Below, in pieces: positions 1 through 9,685 of a stretch of 64,000 nucleotides of DNA. The position numbers were made by a program, and so were the translations under genes. The stretch is from Aphanomyces cochlioides (taxonomy: Eukaryota > Oomycota > Saprolegniomycetes > Saprolegniales > Verrucalvaceae). Under the pieces are notes generated by a model. That model was not told where the DNA came from and ran no database searches. It saw only the letters and a program-made list of their open reading frames with translations. Each line of letters starts with the position of its first letter. Within the stretch, counting starts at the first letter, position 1. The stretch lies in NCBI GenBank assembly GCA_019828595.1, contig JAHQRK010000022.1, forward strand, positions 1,178,001 to 1,242,000, given 5' to 3'.

Positions 1-452
1 TGTGAGTTTGTGTGTTTAGACTCGTTTTTTGTGGGAGGGGGCGATGATCCGCTTTTGGTTTGAAATGAAAGTATTTGAATAGGTCTACGAGAGGAGACAA
101 ACTTTTTCTCCCAAGCCCTTCGAGTATTGCATGTTGGCGAGGACTGACCACTCAGTTTGTCTAGGCTTTGGTTGCGAAAATAGAGTGCGCTGAAGGATTT
201 TTGTGTCCAGAGTCGTCGTGAATGGTATGGAAACAGATCACAGACGTGGAGAGAGGAGATGATGTTTGTGACTTGTGAGGTCGAGTCTATCGTGGGCCGT
301 GTGGTGACAGGATGTTAGTATAGGCGATGTTGTTGTGTGTGCTGACGTGATGGGTTTGGCGTTGAATGTGTGACAAGGATAGTGTTCCAATGGTTGTGAG
401 AGGGTGTGTGATTGATGTGAATGATGAGCAAGGTAGGCATAGTAGACATGGA
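1..452 (+). repeat. Partial 1,180 bp array unit, spacer before the first tRNA
   Basis: This is the right-hand ~450 bp of the tandem unit and matches, for example, 10427-10878. It is G/T-rich on the + strand and leads into the tRNA 5' end at 453. I see no gene in it. A 10-mer GACGTGGAGA, identical to the core of the LINE target, lies about 210 bp before the tRNA but is not used as an insertion site. Confidence 0.93.
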
Positions 453-496
453 GGTCTTATAGTGTAGCGGTTATCACGTCTCCTTGACGTGGAGAA
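453..496 (+). pseudogene. tRNA-Val(GAC) 5' part, split by LINE copy 1
   Basis: tRNA nucleotides 1-44: acceptor 5' strand, D arm and the whole anticodon arm. The A box TAGTGTAGCGG is at 460-470. The sequence stops after AGAA and passes into the LINE at 497. Nucleotides 30-44 (482-496) are repeated at 9728-9742 as the target-site duplication. The gene cannot give a tRNA because the T arm and B box now lie 9.2 kb downstream. Confidence 0.92.
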
Positions 497-579
497 CGAC
501 TTTCGTTTTTGCTTTGTAGGTTAAACTACCACAGCCCCCCAACGGAAAATCTTGCTTTTTAGGTGCTTTCGACAACGTC
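497..579 (+). promoter_or_regulatory. LINE 5' UTR (copy 1)
   Basis: The leader before ORF1 is very short. It starts CGACTTTCG, with a T5 run at 506-510, which is a potential Pol III stop just inside the element. GGTTAAACTACC at 519-530 resembles a degenerate B box and sits about 60 bp after the A box left in the split tRNA. GTAG/CTAC around it can form a small hairpin. Whether transcription starts here, at the tRNA or elsewhere cannot be told from sequence. Confidence 0.5.
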
Positions 580-3105
580 ATGGCCTCTAGCGCGGAAAAA
601 ACCATCCTTTCGACGGTGTCTCGATTCGCTCAACGTGAATCGACGCCTGACCCTAGCCAAGCGACGCCCGGTCCGAGCCGAGAAGCCGCTGAAAAACCTC
701 CTTCCTCTAGGAACAGCGCCGCTGCGTCCGACTCTCTCCGTAGGGAAAATGTTTCCAACCAAGATGGTGTTGACTTAGGTGGTGACACTGGTCCAAATAT
801 GGACAAAAAAAATGGACCCGATGATGCAGGAATGGGTATGGATATTAATGGTTCCAACGAAAAACCTGCCTCTGACGCCAATGATGGCAAATTACCCAAG
901 GATTCTGACAAGCCTGGGGAGAATATTACCCATCCTGACGGCACCCCTCATGGACGAGTTTTACCTAATTCGAAAAATCCCTCCAAAGATGGGACAAACT
1001 CTCCTGCCAAACCCTCCAACCCCAAAAAACAAGCTTCGTCCAACAACGAAGGCAAAAAAACCAACTCGAAGAAAAATAATGTATGGGAAGGAGCCCGCCA
1101 TGTGAAAACCCAATTGGTTCGCAACACTGGTGGGCATCCCATTGACGACTCTGAATTGGAAGAATTAATTCGACAAGCTCGAGAATTCCGCCAAAACCCT
1201 ACTGCTATGGATGAATTCATTGAAGACATCTTGAAAACTCCATCCTCGAAGGCTTGCACTGTGGACATTCCTCTGGGAGAAGCTTTCCGTCAAGTCAAGG
1301 ACTACCAAATCCGAGCGAATTTAATTACCCAAAACCCGGGTACGCTTTGGGAATCGAAATTCAAGGAAATTCTGTTCCACAAGAAAAACCCGACTACTCT
1401 CTCTTTGACGTTTTATGACGATGATCTATTGCGCAAAACTTGTGGAACCTCCCTTCGTCTGGGAAAACAAGAATTTACTGTGCCTGAATATTCTCCCCAC
1501 TCGAAACTTTATTTTATTACTTTCAACAACCTGGTGGATCACGATATTCAAAAAGCGATTTTGAAAAAGTTGGAAGAGCTCACTCACTGCGTCATTGTTG
1601 GTTTTAACCCCAGTACTGACAATTTATTACGCTCGACCCAATTTCGAGTCCTTTTTGACTCCGAAACTCCTCCTTTGGCATTGGTACCAGATGATGGAGG
1701 CGAGCCTCTGAGAGAAATCGAGATCCAAAACCAAGTTTATGTTTTTCAACATAAAATTCGGTCCCTCAATCAAACGGTCCCTCCCAGCGTTCAAGCTAGA
1801 CTGGAAAAAGCCAAACAAAAAGACGACGCTAAAAAGAATACAGACCATGTCGAGGAAAACGCTACAGAGGAAAAAACTGATGCTCCCGAAAATCCATCGA
1901 CAGAAAACCAACCACCCAACACCCCGAAGGAAAATACTGGCACAACTGGAAACTCCGAATCCCCTAATGCCGATCCCAAGGAAAATCAAAATGGCAAGGA
2001 AAACTTTGTCGACCTGTCAAGCGATGTGGACATGGAACAAGAGGAGAAATCAAATATCGAAGAGGAAGAAATGGTAGCTCAACCCAAGAAGATATTAAAT
2101 CCTCCACAATCACCCAAGGGCTCGAGCGAGAATAATATTATTCTCACAGACAAACCCAATTTATCCCAGGACGAATTTAAACCAACTCGAGCCGGTTTTA
2201 TTCAAGGTCCCCAATACAAAATATCAGCTACCTCGATTCCAACACAAAATCGATTCGCTATCCTCAGCTCAGACGACTCTGACGTGACAACATCAGGCAC
2301 AACGGTTCCTCGATTCCATCTTGATATCGTTCCTACCGACACGCCCAAAAAACGTCCTGCTTCGTCCCCAAAATCAACGATACCCAAAAAAATTCCAGCC
2401 TCTACGAAACCAGCAGGAGCCAAAGTGAAGGCTCAAATCACAGAGCTGAAGAAAAAACTGAATGAATCCACCAACCCATTGGTATTTCATGATGAAACCC
2501 TCAACCAACCTGGCTTTATTGGAAATATCTATATGGACCCAAAATCTCGCAAAATCGCATCCAATTTAATTGCCTCGAGAGGAATTATACGTTTAATGGC
2601 TGGAGAAAATCCCATGCAAGCTATTGATGAAGAACGATTTACCTCGTACTACCAAAAACAGCATGGCCATCCTCCTCCTGAAAATTACAGCCCCACAAAT
2701 CTATTCCAAAGTTTGTGTCCAAATGACGAAGACTACCACATGAGAAGATCTCTAGCAGCAATCGATCTATTTCTGTCCAACAGAGCACCTGAAGCTTATA
2801 CGAACGATGAGTATATTAATCTGTGCCTGAAAGACAAAGTCCACCGTTGGCCCAATTGCAATTTAATCACGGACGCCTCCTTGATTAAATTAATTTCCAG
2901 TCCTGCTGCTGGAAACCTGGTGCAACATCATAAAATTGAAGAAGAGTTGAGCCATATTGTGAAAGATCTGGCACTCCAAACAATTGACCCTACGAAGTGT
3001 TTTGACTCGGATACTGATGCCTTGTTAACTTTACTTCCGGACGAAAAGGCTCCTGAACTCGACTACAAAGAACTTGGCGATGGTGACAATGCAGACTCCA
3101 ATTGA
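580..3105 (+). CDS. LINE ORF1 protein (putative RNA-binding, gag-like)
   Basis: 841 aa. Residues 1-190 are low-complexity, rich in Asn, Lys, Ser and Pro, and probably disordered. Residues ~225-400 look folded: strand-helix-strand patterns around LYFITFNN, the helix from DHDIQKAILKK, then CVIVGF and QFRVLFD resemble an RRM-like fold, but this is a weak reading. Residues ~405-650 are acidic and Pro/Ser-rich, with an EEEEM tract. Residues ~655-841 form a second compact region. No CCHC zinc knuckle is visible. LINE ORF1 proteins normally coat the element RNA and accompany it to the target. The start ATG is the first in the element and has G at -3 and +4. The gene ends 100 bp before ORF2. No specific family is recognised. 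Confidence 0.85.
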   Translation: MASSAEKTILSTVSRFAQRESTPDPSQATPGPSREAAEKPPSSRNSAAASDSLRRENVSNQDGVDLGGDTGPNMDKKNGPDDAGMGMDINGSNEKPASDANDGKLPKDSDKPGENITHPDGTPHGRVLPNSKNPSKDGTNSPAKPSNPKKQASSNNEGKKTNSKKNNVWEGARHVKTQLVRNTGGHPIDDSELEELIRQAREFRQNPTAMDEFIEDILKTPSSKACTVDIPLGEAFRQVKDYQIRANLITQNPGTLWESKFKEILFHKKNPTTLSLTFYDDDLLRKTCGTSLRLGKQEFTVPEYSPHSKLYFITFNNLVDHDIQKAILKKLEELTHCVIVGFNPSTDNLLRSTQFRVLFDSETPPLALVPDDGGEPLREIEIQNQVYVFQHKIRSLNQTVPPSVQARLEKAKQKDDAKKNTDHVEENATEEKTDAPENPSTENQPPNTPKENTGTTGNSESPNADPKENQNGKENFVDLSSDVDMEQEEKSNIEEEEMVAQPKKILNPPQSPKGSSENNIILTDKPNLSQDEFKPTRAGFIQGPQYKISATSIPTQNRFAILSSDDSDVTTSGTTVPRFHLDIVPTDTPKKRPASSPKSTIPKKIPASTKPAGAKVKAQITELKKKLNESTNPLVFHDETLNQPGFIGNIYMDPKSRKIASNLIASRGIIRLMAGENPMQAIDEERFTSYYQKQHGHPPPENYSPTNLFQSLCPNDEDYHMRRSLAAIDLFLSNRAPEAYTNDEYINLCLKDKVHRWPNCNLITDASLIKLISSPAAGNLVQHHKIEEELSHIVKDLALQTIDPTKCFDSDTDALLTLLPDEKAPELDYKELGDGDNADSN

Positions 3106-3205
3106 CTCGCCAACACACAAAATCAATTAAAACCACAATCACCACACCCCGACCCAAACCAACACAACGACTTGAAGTCAAAAAATCAAAACCCAAATAT
3201 TAATC

Positions 3206-6200
3206 ATGACCGTGACCACAATTAACGCGCTACCACAAGCCATTATCGACTGGGATATTAGCTTGTTTTCTCTCAACACAAATGGTCTCTCCAACTCTTT
3301 CCACCACCTTCTCAAGAACTTTCTCCTCAAAAACTCTATCTCACTTATCCAAGAAACTCGACTGCCTTACCCCAGCGACCATGGCAAAATCAATTTCTAC
3401 TGGAAAAAACATACCAACCAACAAGGCACTTTCTTCTACGAGGAGCCAATTTATTCCATCAGCAATACCTCTCATCCTACTGGAGGCCTTGCTACATTTA
3501 TTCATCCTGACTGCCCTCTGGACAATTGCACCAATTTAAACCACTCTTGGGACAAACCTCTCCTCCGTGGTCGTTATTTACTTATATCGGCCACTCTGGA
3601 CAATATACCGGTTTTTATTCACAACATCTATGCTCCGTACGACTATCACGACCGTGTGGATTTTTTTAATGATCTGCCTCGCGATTTTCCACCCGAAGCT
3701 TTTCATATTGTTGGTGGCGACTTTAACGTTATTTTCTCCCCAACATTAGATTCATGCCGTCCTTCGACTCATGCGACCCATGGCTCATATGAACTCAACC
3801 TATGGCTACAAGATTTACACCTCGTTGACATTTTCCGTCAACAAAATCCACTGAAACGTGCTTTCACAAGTCCAAAATTTGTCAATCGGCTTGACTATAT
3901 TTTCATCTCGTCTGCTATGGCATCCCTACGTCATCTGAAATTTTGTCACCTGGAACTAATTCCTCATGCTGACCACACTCCCTGCAAATTATTGACCAAA
4001 CGTCCAGCAGTATCAATGGGACCTGGTCCATGGAAAACACCACAATGGGTTCTCAACAATGACAAGGCCAAATTAATTATCTCTCGTCAACTTGAAACCT
4101 TCCTTACCAAGACCCAATTAAACTCAAATGTTGGTCTACATTTCGACACCATGATCACCAACATGCGAAATCAATTAAAATACCTACACGACGAGTTGGT
4201 CGAAAATCAACAAAGGCCTCTCAAGAAATTATCTATGGATTTGGCTTTATTGATTCGGGATTACCAAAACGCCCCATGTGCGTCCTTGATGGCACGTATC
4301 AAAACAATTCAAGCTGCCATACATGAATATCATGACAGGAAAAAAGTCCTACGGGAAGATACTGCTATGCAAACTCATCTCGAGAAAGCGGAAAGGTGTA
4401 CCAAATTTCACCTGAAGCCACCTCGCACAATCCCTTTACAAAAATCTCCCTTCAAGGCACTCAAAATGTCCAATGGAAATATTGCTTCTGATCAACAATC
4501 AATTTCCTCGACACTCCACGAGTTTTATTCTGACCTGTATGGCGACCATGAGGCAGTTGACAAGGAAAGAATGGCCAAGTATTTAAAAACTCTGATATCT
4601 CGCCGACTCAATATCGACGACAAGAGATTTATTGGGGCTCCTCTCACGGCAAACGAATTTTATTTTGCCATTAAACACTCCAAACGGAATTCAACTCCTG
4701 GGCCAAATTCACTGCCCTACGAAATTTTGAAAATGTTTCCCCATGAATGGTCCCTGGCTTTGGAAATGCTATACTATTACCAAATCAACTCTCACTCCAA
4801 CTTGGCACCCTCCCAATTGACAAGTTTAATTGTACTGCTGTACAAAAAGGACGACAAACTACTCCCAAAAAATTACCGTCCCATCAGCTTGGTCAATATC
4901 GACGTGAAAATCCTCACAATGGTCCTTGCAGAACGAATGCAGAGAATCATTCAGTCGATAGTCCACCCGGATCAAACAGGTTTTATTCGTGGTCGATCAA
5001 TCCAAACCAATTTACTGCGCTTGGAAGACCTGAATCACTTTATGAAGTTTTATTCCTCCGAGTCTATTGTGGCCCTCTTGGACTTTGAAAAAGCCTTTGA
5101 TAGGGTCAACCATTCCTATTTATTGGCAACCCTGAAGGAATTTAATTTTCCACCGTCCTTTCTCAACATGGTCAAAGTGCTTTATTCAAATCGTCGTGGA
5201 CGAATTATTGTCAATGGACATTTATCCAACCCATTTAAGATCCAACGTGGTGTTTTACAAGGCGACCCATTATCACCTCTTTTATTTGTCTTGGCGCTAG
5301 AACCTATGTGTTTAGCCATACGCAAGAGAAAAGATTTGGGCATACGAATTGGTCATCACACTCACACCGGGAGCTATTATGCAGACGACTCCCAATTGTA
5401 CTCCAAAAATACATCGACGTTGCAACTCCAACTCGACATCGTCAAAAAATTCTGTGATATCTCTGGTTTCAAGTTAAATCTCTCCAAGACAGAATTATTA
5501 ACCCATGCCAATTTACCTCCAGACCTGGCACCTTTGGCTATTACTGATGACAAACCTGCTAAATCGTTGGGCCTTTTAATTTCTCCCAACATCACAGCCA
5601 CAACACGTTTAAATTCGCTATTGGAGAAATTGGTCTCAAGAACACAACTATGGTCTTATCGAGCACGAACCCTACCCGGAAAAGTGACAATCCTAAGGTC
5701 AATTTGTTTTCCTGTGCTCTGGTATCAACTCCAATTTATTCCGATCGACAAAGAATATGCCAAACTATTCGACAAGGTCGCCAAGCAATTTATTCACGGC
5801 GATACAATTGATCCATATTCGACTCAACGTTATTTGCATCAATTCAACTCGGACATTATTTTCCTTCCAAAAGCACAAGGTGGTCTCGGATTTAAATCGT
5901 CTACCCACTGGTGGTCAAAACTACACCGGGTCATGACCTTTAAATGCTTCAAGCTACTCCTAGCACCACCTCACAACTCGTATGGTCAAACGAAATTGCC
6001 AGCATGGCTATCCATTGGAGAATATTTACTCTCCAGAGCCTTCAGTCCATGGGGAAATTTTTATGATCTCCTTTTCATGAGTCCACACTCTAGTATGTAC
6101 AAAGCCATATCCCACCAAGATAAGGTTCCACCTCTCTGGTCAGCATTTACTCGACTATGGTTATCCTTATCTCCAACCCCACTTAAATTTCCCACAGTTC

Positions 6201-7291
6201 AAGTCGATGGAAATTTTCCACTTTGGCACAATCAATTCTTACCCTTGGAGAAAACTGTCTTTGAACACTGCTATCCAAAGACTTATGATTATGCTGTATC
6301 ACTGGCAAAATTAAATTTTACCCATGTTCGCCACCTACTCGATGAAAATGGCAATCTTATGGATCGGAAAATCCTGTTAGATTGGATTAAATCTCAATGC
6401 TCAAGACGCCATTTAGCCACTCCCGATCATAAATGGTGGTATGCTCTACACGGAAGACTTAAGTCTATCCTTCCATCTCCACCCGAGGACACAGAAATTA
6501 ATTTTCGTCAGCCTACACCTTATCGGCAAACGGCTACCGAAATTACTTGGGCTGGAAATTTTAAAGATGGCTTTTTACCCTTTATTGATGCCACCTTGGA
6601 TGATTTAACTCATGAATTTAAATCCAAATCAGCTCAGGAGGTTTTACCCACAGCGCATTTATTGGTACCCTCGGATTTTTATGCCCACAAGGAAAATATT
6701 AAAGTGGTCGCATTCTACAGGCAGCCCAAATTTATTCTGCCAACGTATAGTGCTTTCATATATCGACTGCTTATACGAGCCTTACCTCTCCGATACAAAT
6801 TCAAGTACTCGGACGATATCCCGAACACTTGTATTTTCTGTCATGAAGTGGAGACGTATAAACATTTCACCTTGGACTGTCCATATACTCGAGCATGTTG
6901 GAGTCCATTTAAATCCATGGCCAGATCCCTTAACTTTACTTGGCCAACTACCATGGAAAAAATATTCTTCTCTCCTATAGCACTCCAAGACAAAGACCTC
7001 CAAGCTGGATTTAATTTGCTGTGGCCAATTTTTTTATCTTGTATTTGGTATACAATATGGAAAACTCGGTGCGACCGGATTTACCGTCCAGATTTACCTA
7101 ACAAAACACCTATGACGATATCCAGCTTAGCAGGACACATTATAAAGCGGCATCTGTACCAAGTCAATCGAGCCTCCTTGGACGACTCCACGAAGGCTTC
7201 CTTGACATCGGTGCTTCATAGTTTGCACCAGAATGAGTGGTTCTCTGCCCAAATCTTACCACAATCTCAAAACGAGACCTTGGAACCTTAA
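3206..7291 (+). CDS. LINE ORF2: APE endonuclease / reverse transcriptase
   Basis: 1,361 aa; the replicative enzyme for target-primed reverse transcription. APE-like endonuclease, residues ~20-260: Asn24 in SLNTNG, Glu50 in IQETR, GGDFN at 170-174, RLDYIF at 228-233, and Asp256-His257 in HADHTP, i.e. the full catalytic set. RT, residues ~480-760: NYRPISLVN, DQTGFIRGRS, motif A LLDFEKAFD with Asp626, motif B QGDPLSPLLF, YADD at 725-728, then FKLNLSKTELL. A C-terminal CCHC finger has Cys1209, Cys1212, His1220 and Cys1225 (C-x2-C-x7-H-x4-C), as in L1/Tx1-type ORF2. No RNase H domain is seen. The reading frame is intact. Cys246 here is Arg in the other copies that cover this site. The start is the first ATG after the gap, with A at -3. 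Confidence 0.95.
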   Translation: MTVTTINALPQAIIDWDISLFSLNTNGLSNSFHHLLKNFLLKNSISLIQETRLPYPSDHGKINFYWKKHTNQQGTFFYEEPIYSISNTSHPTGGLATFIHPDCPLDNCTNLNHSWDKPLLRGRYLLISATLDNIPVFIHNIYAPYDYHDRVDFFNDLPRDFPPEAFHIVGGDFNVIFSPTLDSCRPSTHATHGSYELNLWLQDLHLVDIFRQQNPLKRAFTSPKFVNRLDYIFISSAMASLRHLKFCHLELIPHADHTPCKLLTKRPAVSMGPGPWKTPQWVLNNDKAKLIISRQLETFLTKTQLNSNVGLHFDTMITNMRNQLKYLHDELVENQQRPLKKLSMDLALLIRDYQNAPCASLMARIKTIQAAIHEYHDRKKVLREDTAMQTHLEKAERCTKFHLKPPRTIPLQKSPFKALKMSNGNIASDQQSISSTLHEFYSDLYGDHEAVDKERMAKYLKTLISRRLNIDDKRFIGAPLTANEFYFAIKHSKRNSTPGPNSLPYEILKMFPHEWSLALEMLYYYQINSHSNLAPSQLTSLIVLLYKKDDKLLPKNYRPISLVNIDVKILTMVLAERMQRIIQSIVHPDQTGFIRGRSIQTNLLRLEDLNHFMKFYSSESIVALLDFEKAFDRVNHSYLLATLKEFNFPPSFLNMVKVLYSNRRGRIIVNGHLSNPFKIQRGVLQGDPLSPLLFVLALEPMCLAIRKRKDLGIRIGHHTHTGSYYADDSQLYSKNTSTLQLQLDIVKKFCDISGFKLNLSKTELLTHANLPPDLAPLAITDDKPAKSLGLLISPNITATTRLNSLLEKLVSRTQLWSYRARTLPGKVTILRSICFPVLWYQLQFIPIDKEYAKLFDKVAKQFIHGDTIDPYSTQRYLHQFNSDIIFLPKAQGGLGFKSSTHWWSKLHRVMTFKCFKLLLAPPHNSYGQTKLPAWLSIGEYLLSRAFSPWGNFYDLLFMSPHSSMYKAISHQDKVPPLWSAFTRLWLSLSPTPLKFPTVQVDGNFPLWHNQFLPLEKTVFEHCYPKTYDYAVSLAKLNFTHVRHLLDENGNLMDRKILLDWIKSQCSRRHLATPDHKWWYALHGRLKSILPSPPEDTEINFRQPTPYRQTATEITWAGNFKDGFLPFIDATLDDLTHEFKSKSAQEVLPTAHLLVPSDFYAHKENIKVVAFYRQPKFILPTYSAFIYRLLIRALPLRYKFKYSDDIPNTCIFCHEVETYKHFTLDCPYTRACWSPFKSMARSLNFTWPTTMEKIFFSPIALQDKDLQAGFNLLWPIFLSCIWYTIWKTRCDRIYRPDLPNKTPMTISSLAGHIIKRHLYQVNRASLDDSTKASLTSVLHSLHQNEWFSAQILPQSQNETLEP

Positions 7292-8062
7292 AAGGCATGT
7301 TATATTGCAACCTTTGAAGAAATTCACCTAAGTCACCCAAACCAATGGGAAAACTCAAAGTGGATTTTCTCGCGACCCACTTGGCCTTTTCATGCGTTTG
7401 ATGGCTCGTTAGCCCCAGCTAACAGAGCTCTATGGACACACCAAGTAACTTTATCTCATGCCGAGTCGTTCACAAAATCGACTTGACTTTATCCGTTCAC
7501 CCAAAATGGCAAAACTATCGACAACTCTGGCATTGCTCTGACGATCATTTCAGACATTCTAATGGTCTTCAGGGTTGCTAGACATCCCAAGCAGACAAAC
7601 GCAAGCGTTAGATTGCAAAAAAGTGCAGTGGTTCTCTCACAACAACACTTTGAAAATTGTTACGACGTCTCCCCCTGGGGGCGAAATCTCAAAATCGAGT
7701 GCACACTTTTTGTTCGGAAAAATTGCGCCACGGTGCCTAAAAGATTCTCCCATGTCTCCTCCTCAAGATGTGCCAGTTTGCGAGTGCTCAAACCTCGCCA
7801 AACTCGCGAAACAAAATTCGAAAGGAAATTCGACCCGGTGACACCCATTTTGAACCGGTTTCAACCCGTCACCAAAAGTGAAATTTCTCTCGACCTACTG
7901 CGTGGATTTCTACGTTTAGTGGCTTGTTATCTCAGTTGAATCGAGCTCTATGCCGAGACCAACTAGCACATATTGCAGATCTATGGTTCAAAACCACGAA
8001 CCCATTTTGGACTGTCACCCAAACCGGTGAAACACCAGGACAACTCGAACGCTTCCCCTACG

Positions 8063-8649
8063 GTCACCGAGTGACATCTAGGGGTCTAGTGGGTGGCTCC
8101 ACCACTTATTACGACTAGCCAAAGCGTTAGAACGCCCTGAAACATCCTGGTTTGCTCGCAATCCTCAATCCAAAATGTCAACCGCCCCTATCCACCGGCT
8201 ACAAAACCTTAAGTCGGCTACAGGTCGCAAATCATTTCCAATCGACCGGCTATGACTCTTTTCCATCCTATCATGGCTAGACGAGTGTTTTAAGCCATCA
8301 AGAGCGATGATTGAAGCCCTGGAACCTACTTGCCGTCGCCCCGACAACTTTTGGTGAAATGGCTAAAACTCATCGGAATGGCTCCTGAACGCAAATCAAC
8401 TCCGATCGCCCAACTTAGAGTTGGAGAGGCTCGAGAATGTCCTCGCGATGGATTTGAGCTATCAAGCACCATGATAGCAGCACAGGAACCCAACTTCCGA
8501 TTCCAAACCATTTTGAGCCGATAAGGCTCCAAAACGACCATCGTAGCTCATTTCAGCTACACGACTCTATATGCACCGATTAATATGGTGCATCCACCGC
8601 TAGCCTCCATTGATGGAGGACACCAAGTATGGCTATCTATCTCATAGCC
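8063..8649 (+). other. Cluster of short hairpins in LINE 3' UTR
   Basis: Successive perfect inverted repeats: 8063-8075 (GTCAC/GTGAC), 8092-8103 (GGTGG/CCACC), 8124-8135 (GCGTT/AACGC), 8273-8298 (ATGGCT/AGCCAT), 8410-8424 (CCAACT/AGTTGG), 8458-8478 (GCTATC/GATAGC), 8515-8529 (GAGCC/GGCTC), 8543-8560 (GTAGCT/AGCTAC), 8571-8593 (ATGCACC/GGTGCAT), 8604-8619 (CCTCCA/TGGAGG) and 8631-8649 (GGCTA/TAGCC). The last seven are nearly back to back. The same series is in copies 2-4 (25791-26377, 44797-45383, 49371-49957). Function unknown. Confidence 0.7.
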
Positions 8650-9133
8650 GTTCGGAAGTTATGACTCCTTCAAATTTGGCCGCCGAGACGCCCGATTGGA
8701 AAAAACACTGGTTTTGGCTAGCGCTCTCCCGCTACACACTACCTATGGCGATTCTAATGGTGCGCTATCCTTCGTACGTATCGTCGCTACGATTCTGCCA
8801 AGTGGCTCCATGCACCGCGGCGCCGTTCGAAATCCAGCTCCGACGATGCTCGCGCTCGAGACCTATCCGCGCATGGCGCATGTCAAAATGGCACCTCCCA
8901 AATATTTTACCCTTTTTATTATTTTTGGGAGGTTTACCCCAAAAGCCCAACCCACAAGGGATTTTCCCTCTATCTCGCCACCATCAACTCCGACGAAGAC
9001 GCTCCTGAAATCAACTTTGCTTGTCATGGAACGACCGACCTCGTTGATTTTTTTGGCTGGTCAAATCGTCCAAGAACATTTTACTTTGGATGGTCTTTTC
9101 TCTCAAACCCAGCTTTTCCCATGGATCCAGCGA

Positions 9134-9163
9134 TTTAATTCGGCCTCCTGAGGTCGAATTAAA
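9134..9163 (+). other. Strong hairpin in LINE 3' UTR
   Basis: TTTAATTCG pairs with CGAATTAAA, then a G-U wobble, then CCTC with GAGG around a 2-nt turn: about 14 pairs in 30 nt. It is kept at 26863-26892, 45869-45898 and 50443-50472. Confidence 0.75.
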
Positions 9164-9685
9164 TTGGCCACGACCTTTTTGGATTTTTTGGGCTCCTACC
9201 TCTTGCCAATTTATTTTCCTTGGGCCTGATTTTACTCTGTTTCGACCCTTTTGTCAATTTTTGGCCTTCCTCTCCTGTCGATTTATTTATTCATGGATCG
9301 ACCCCAACTCAAGCTTTTATTTACTTGGCCTTTTTCACTGCGTACCTCCACTTGGAATTTTTATCAAGACTTTTGTATACAAATTTTCAAGTCCTCCACA
9401 GTCAACCCGAAATTGCCTCGTATCTCGCCACCACCAACTCGGATCAAGATGGTCATGAAAAGAAAGTTGCTTGTATGGCTCTTCTCTATACTGTTGAATT
9501 TTTTCACAGCCTGAATCGCCATGCAACATTTTCTTTCTGCCATGGTTCCTCCAAATTACCCCACACCCAAGTCTATTTCGGTTAAGCAACACTGGACGAT
9601 TTTCCACAAGAACCTTCCAAGGTCACATTTCGCAACACATATTTATTATGCGACCTATGAAGCCAAAATCGAAAGTCTAGTTTGC

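Noticed and set aside
1627..1989. Minus-strand ORFs over LINE ORF1 (e.g. 120 aa, 104 aa)
   Set aside because: Shadows of the long ORF1, low-complexity mirror compositions.
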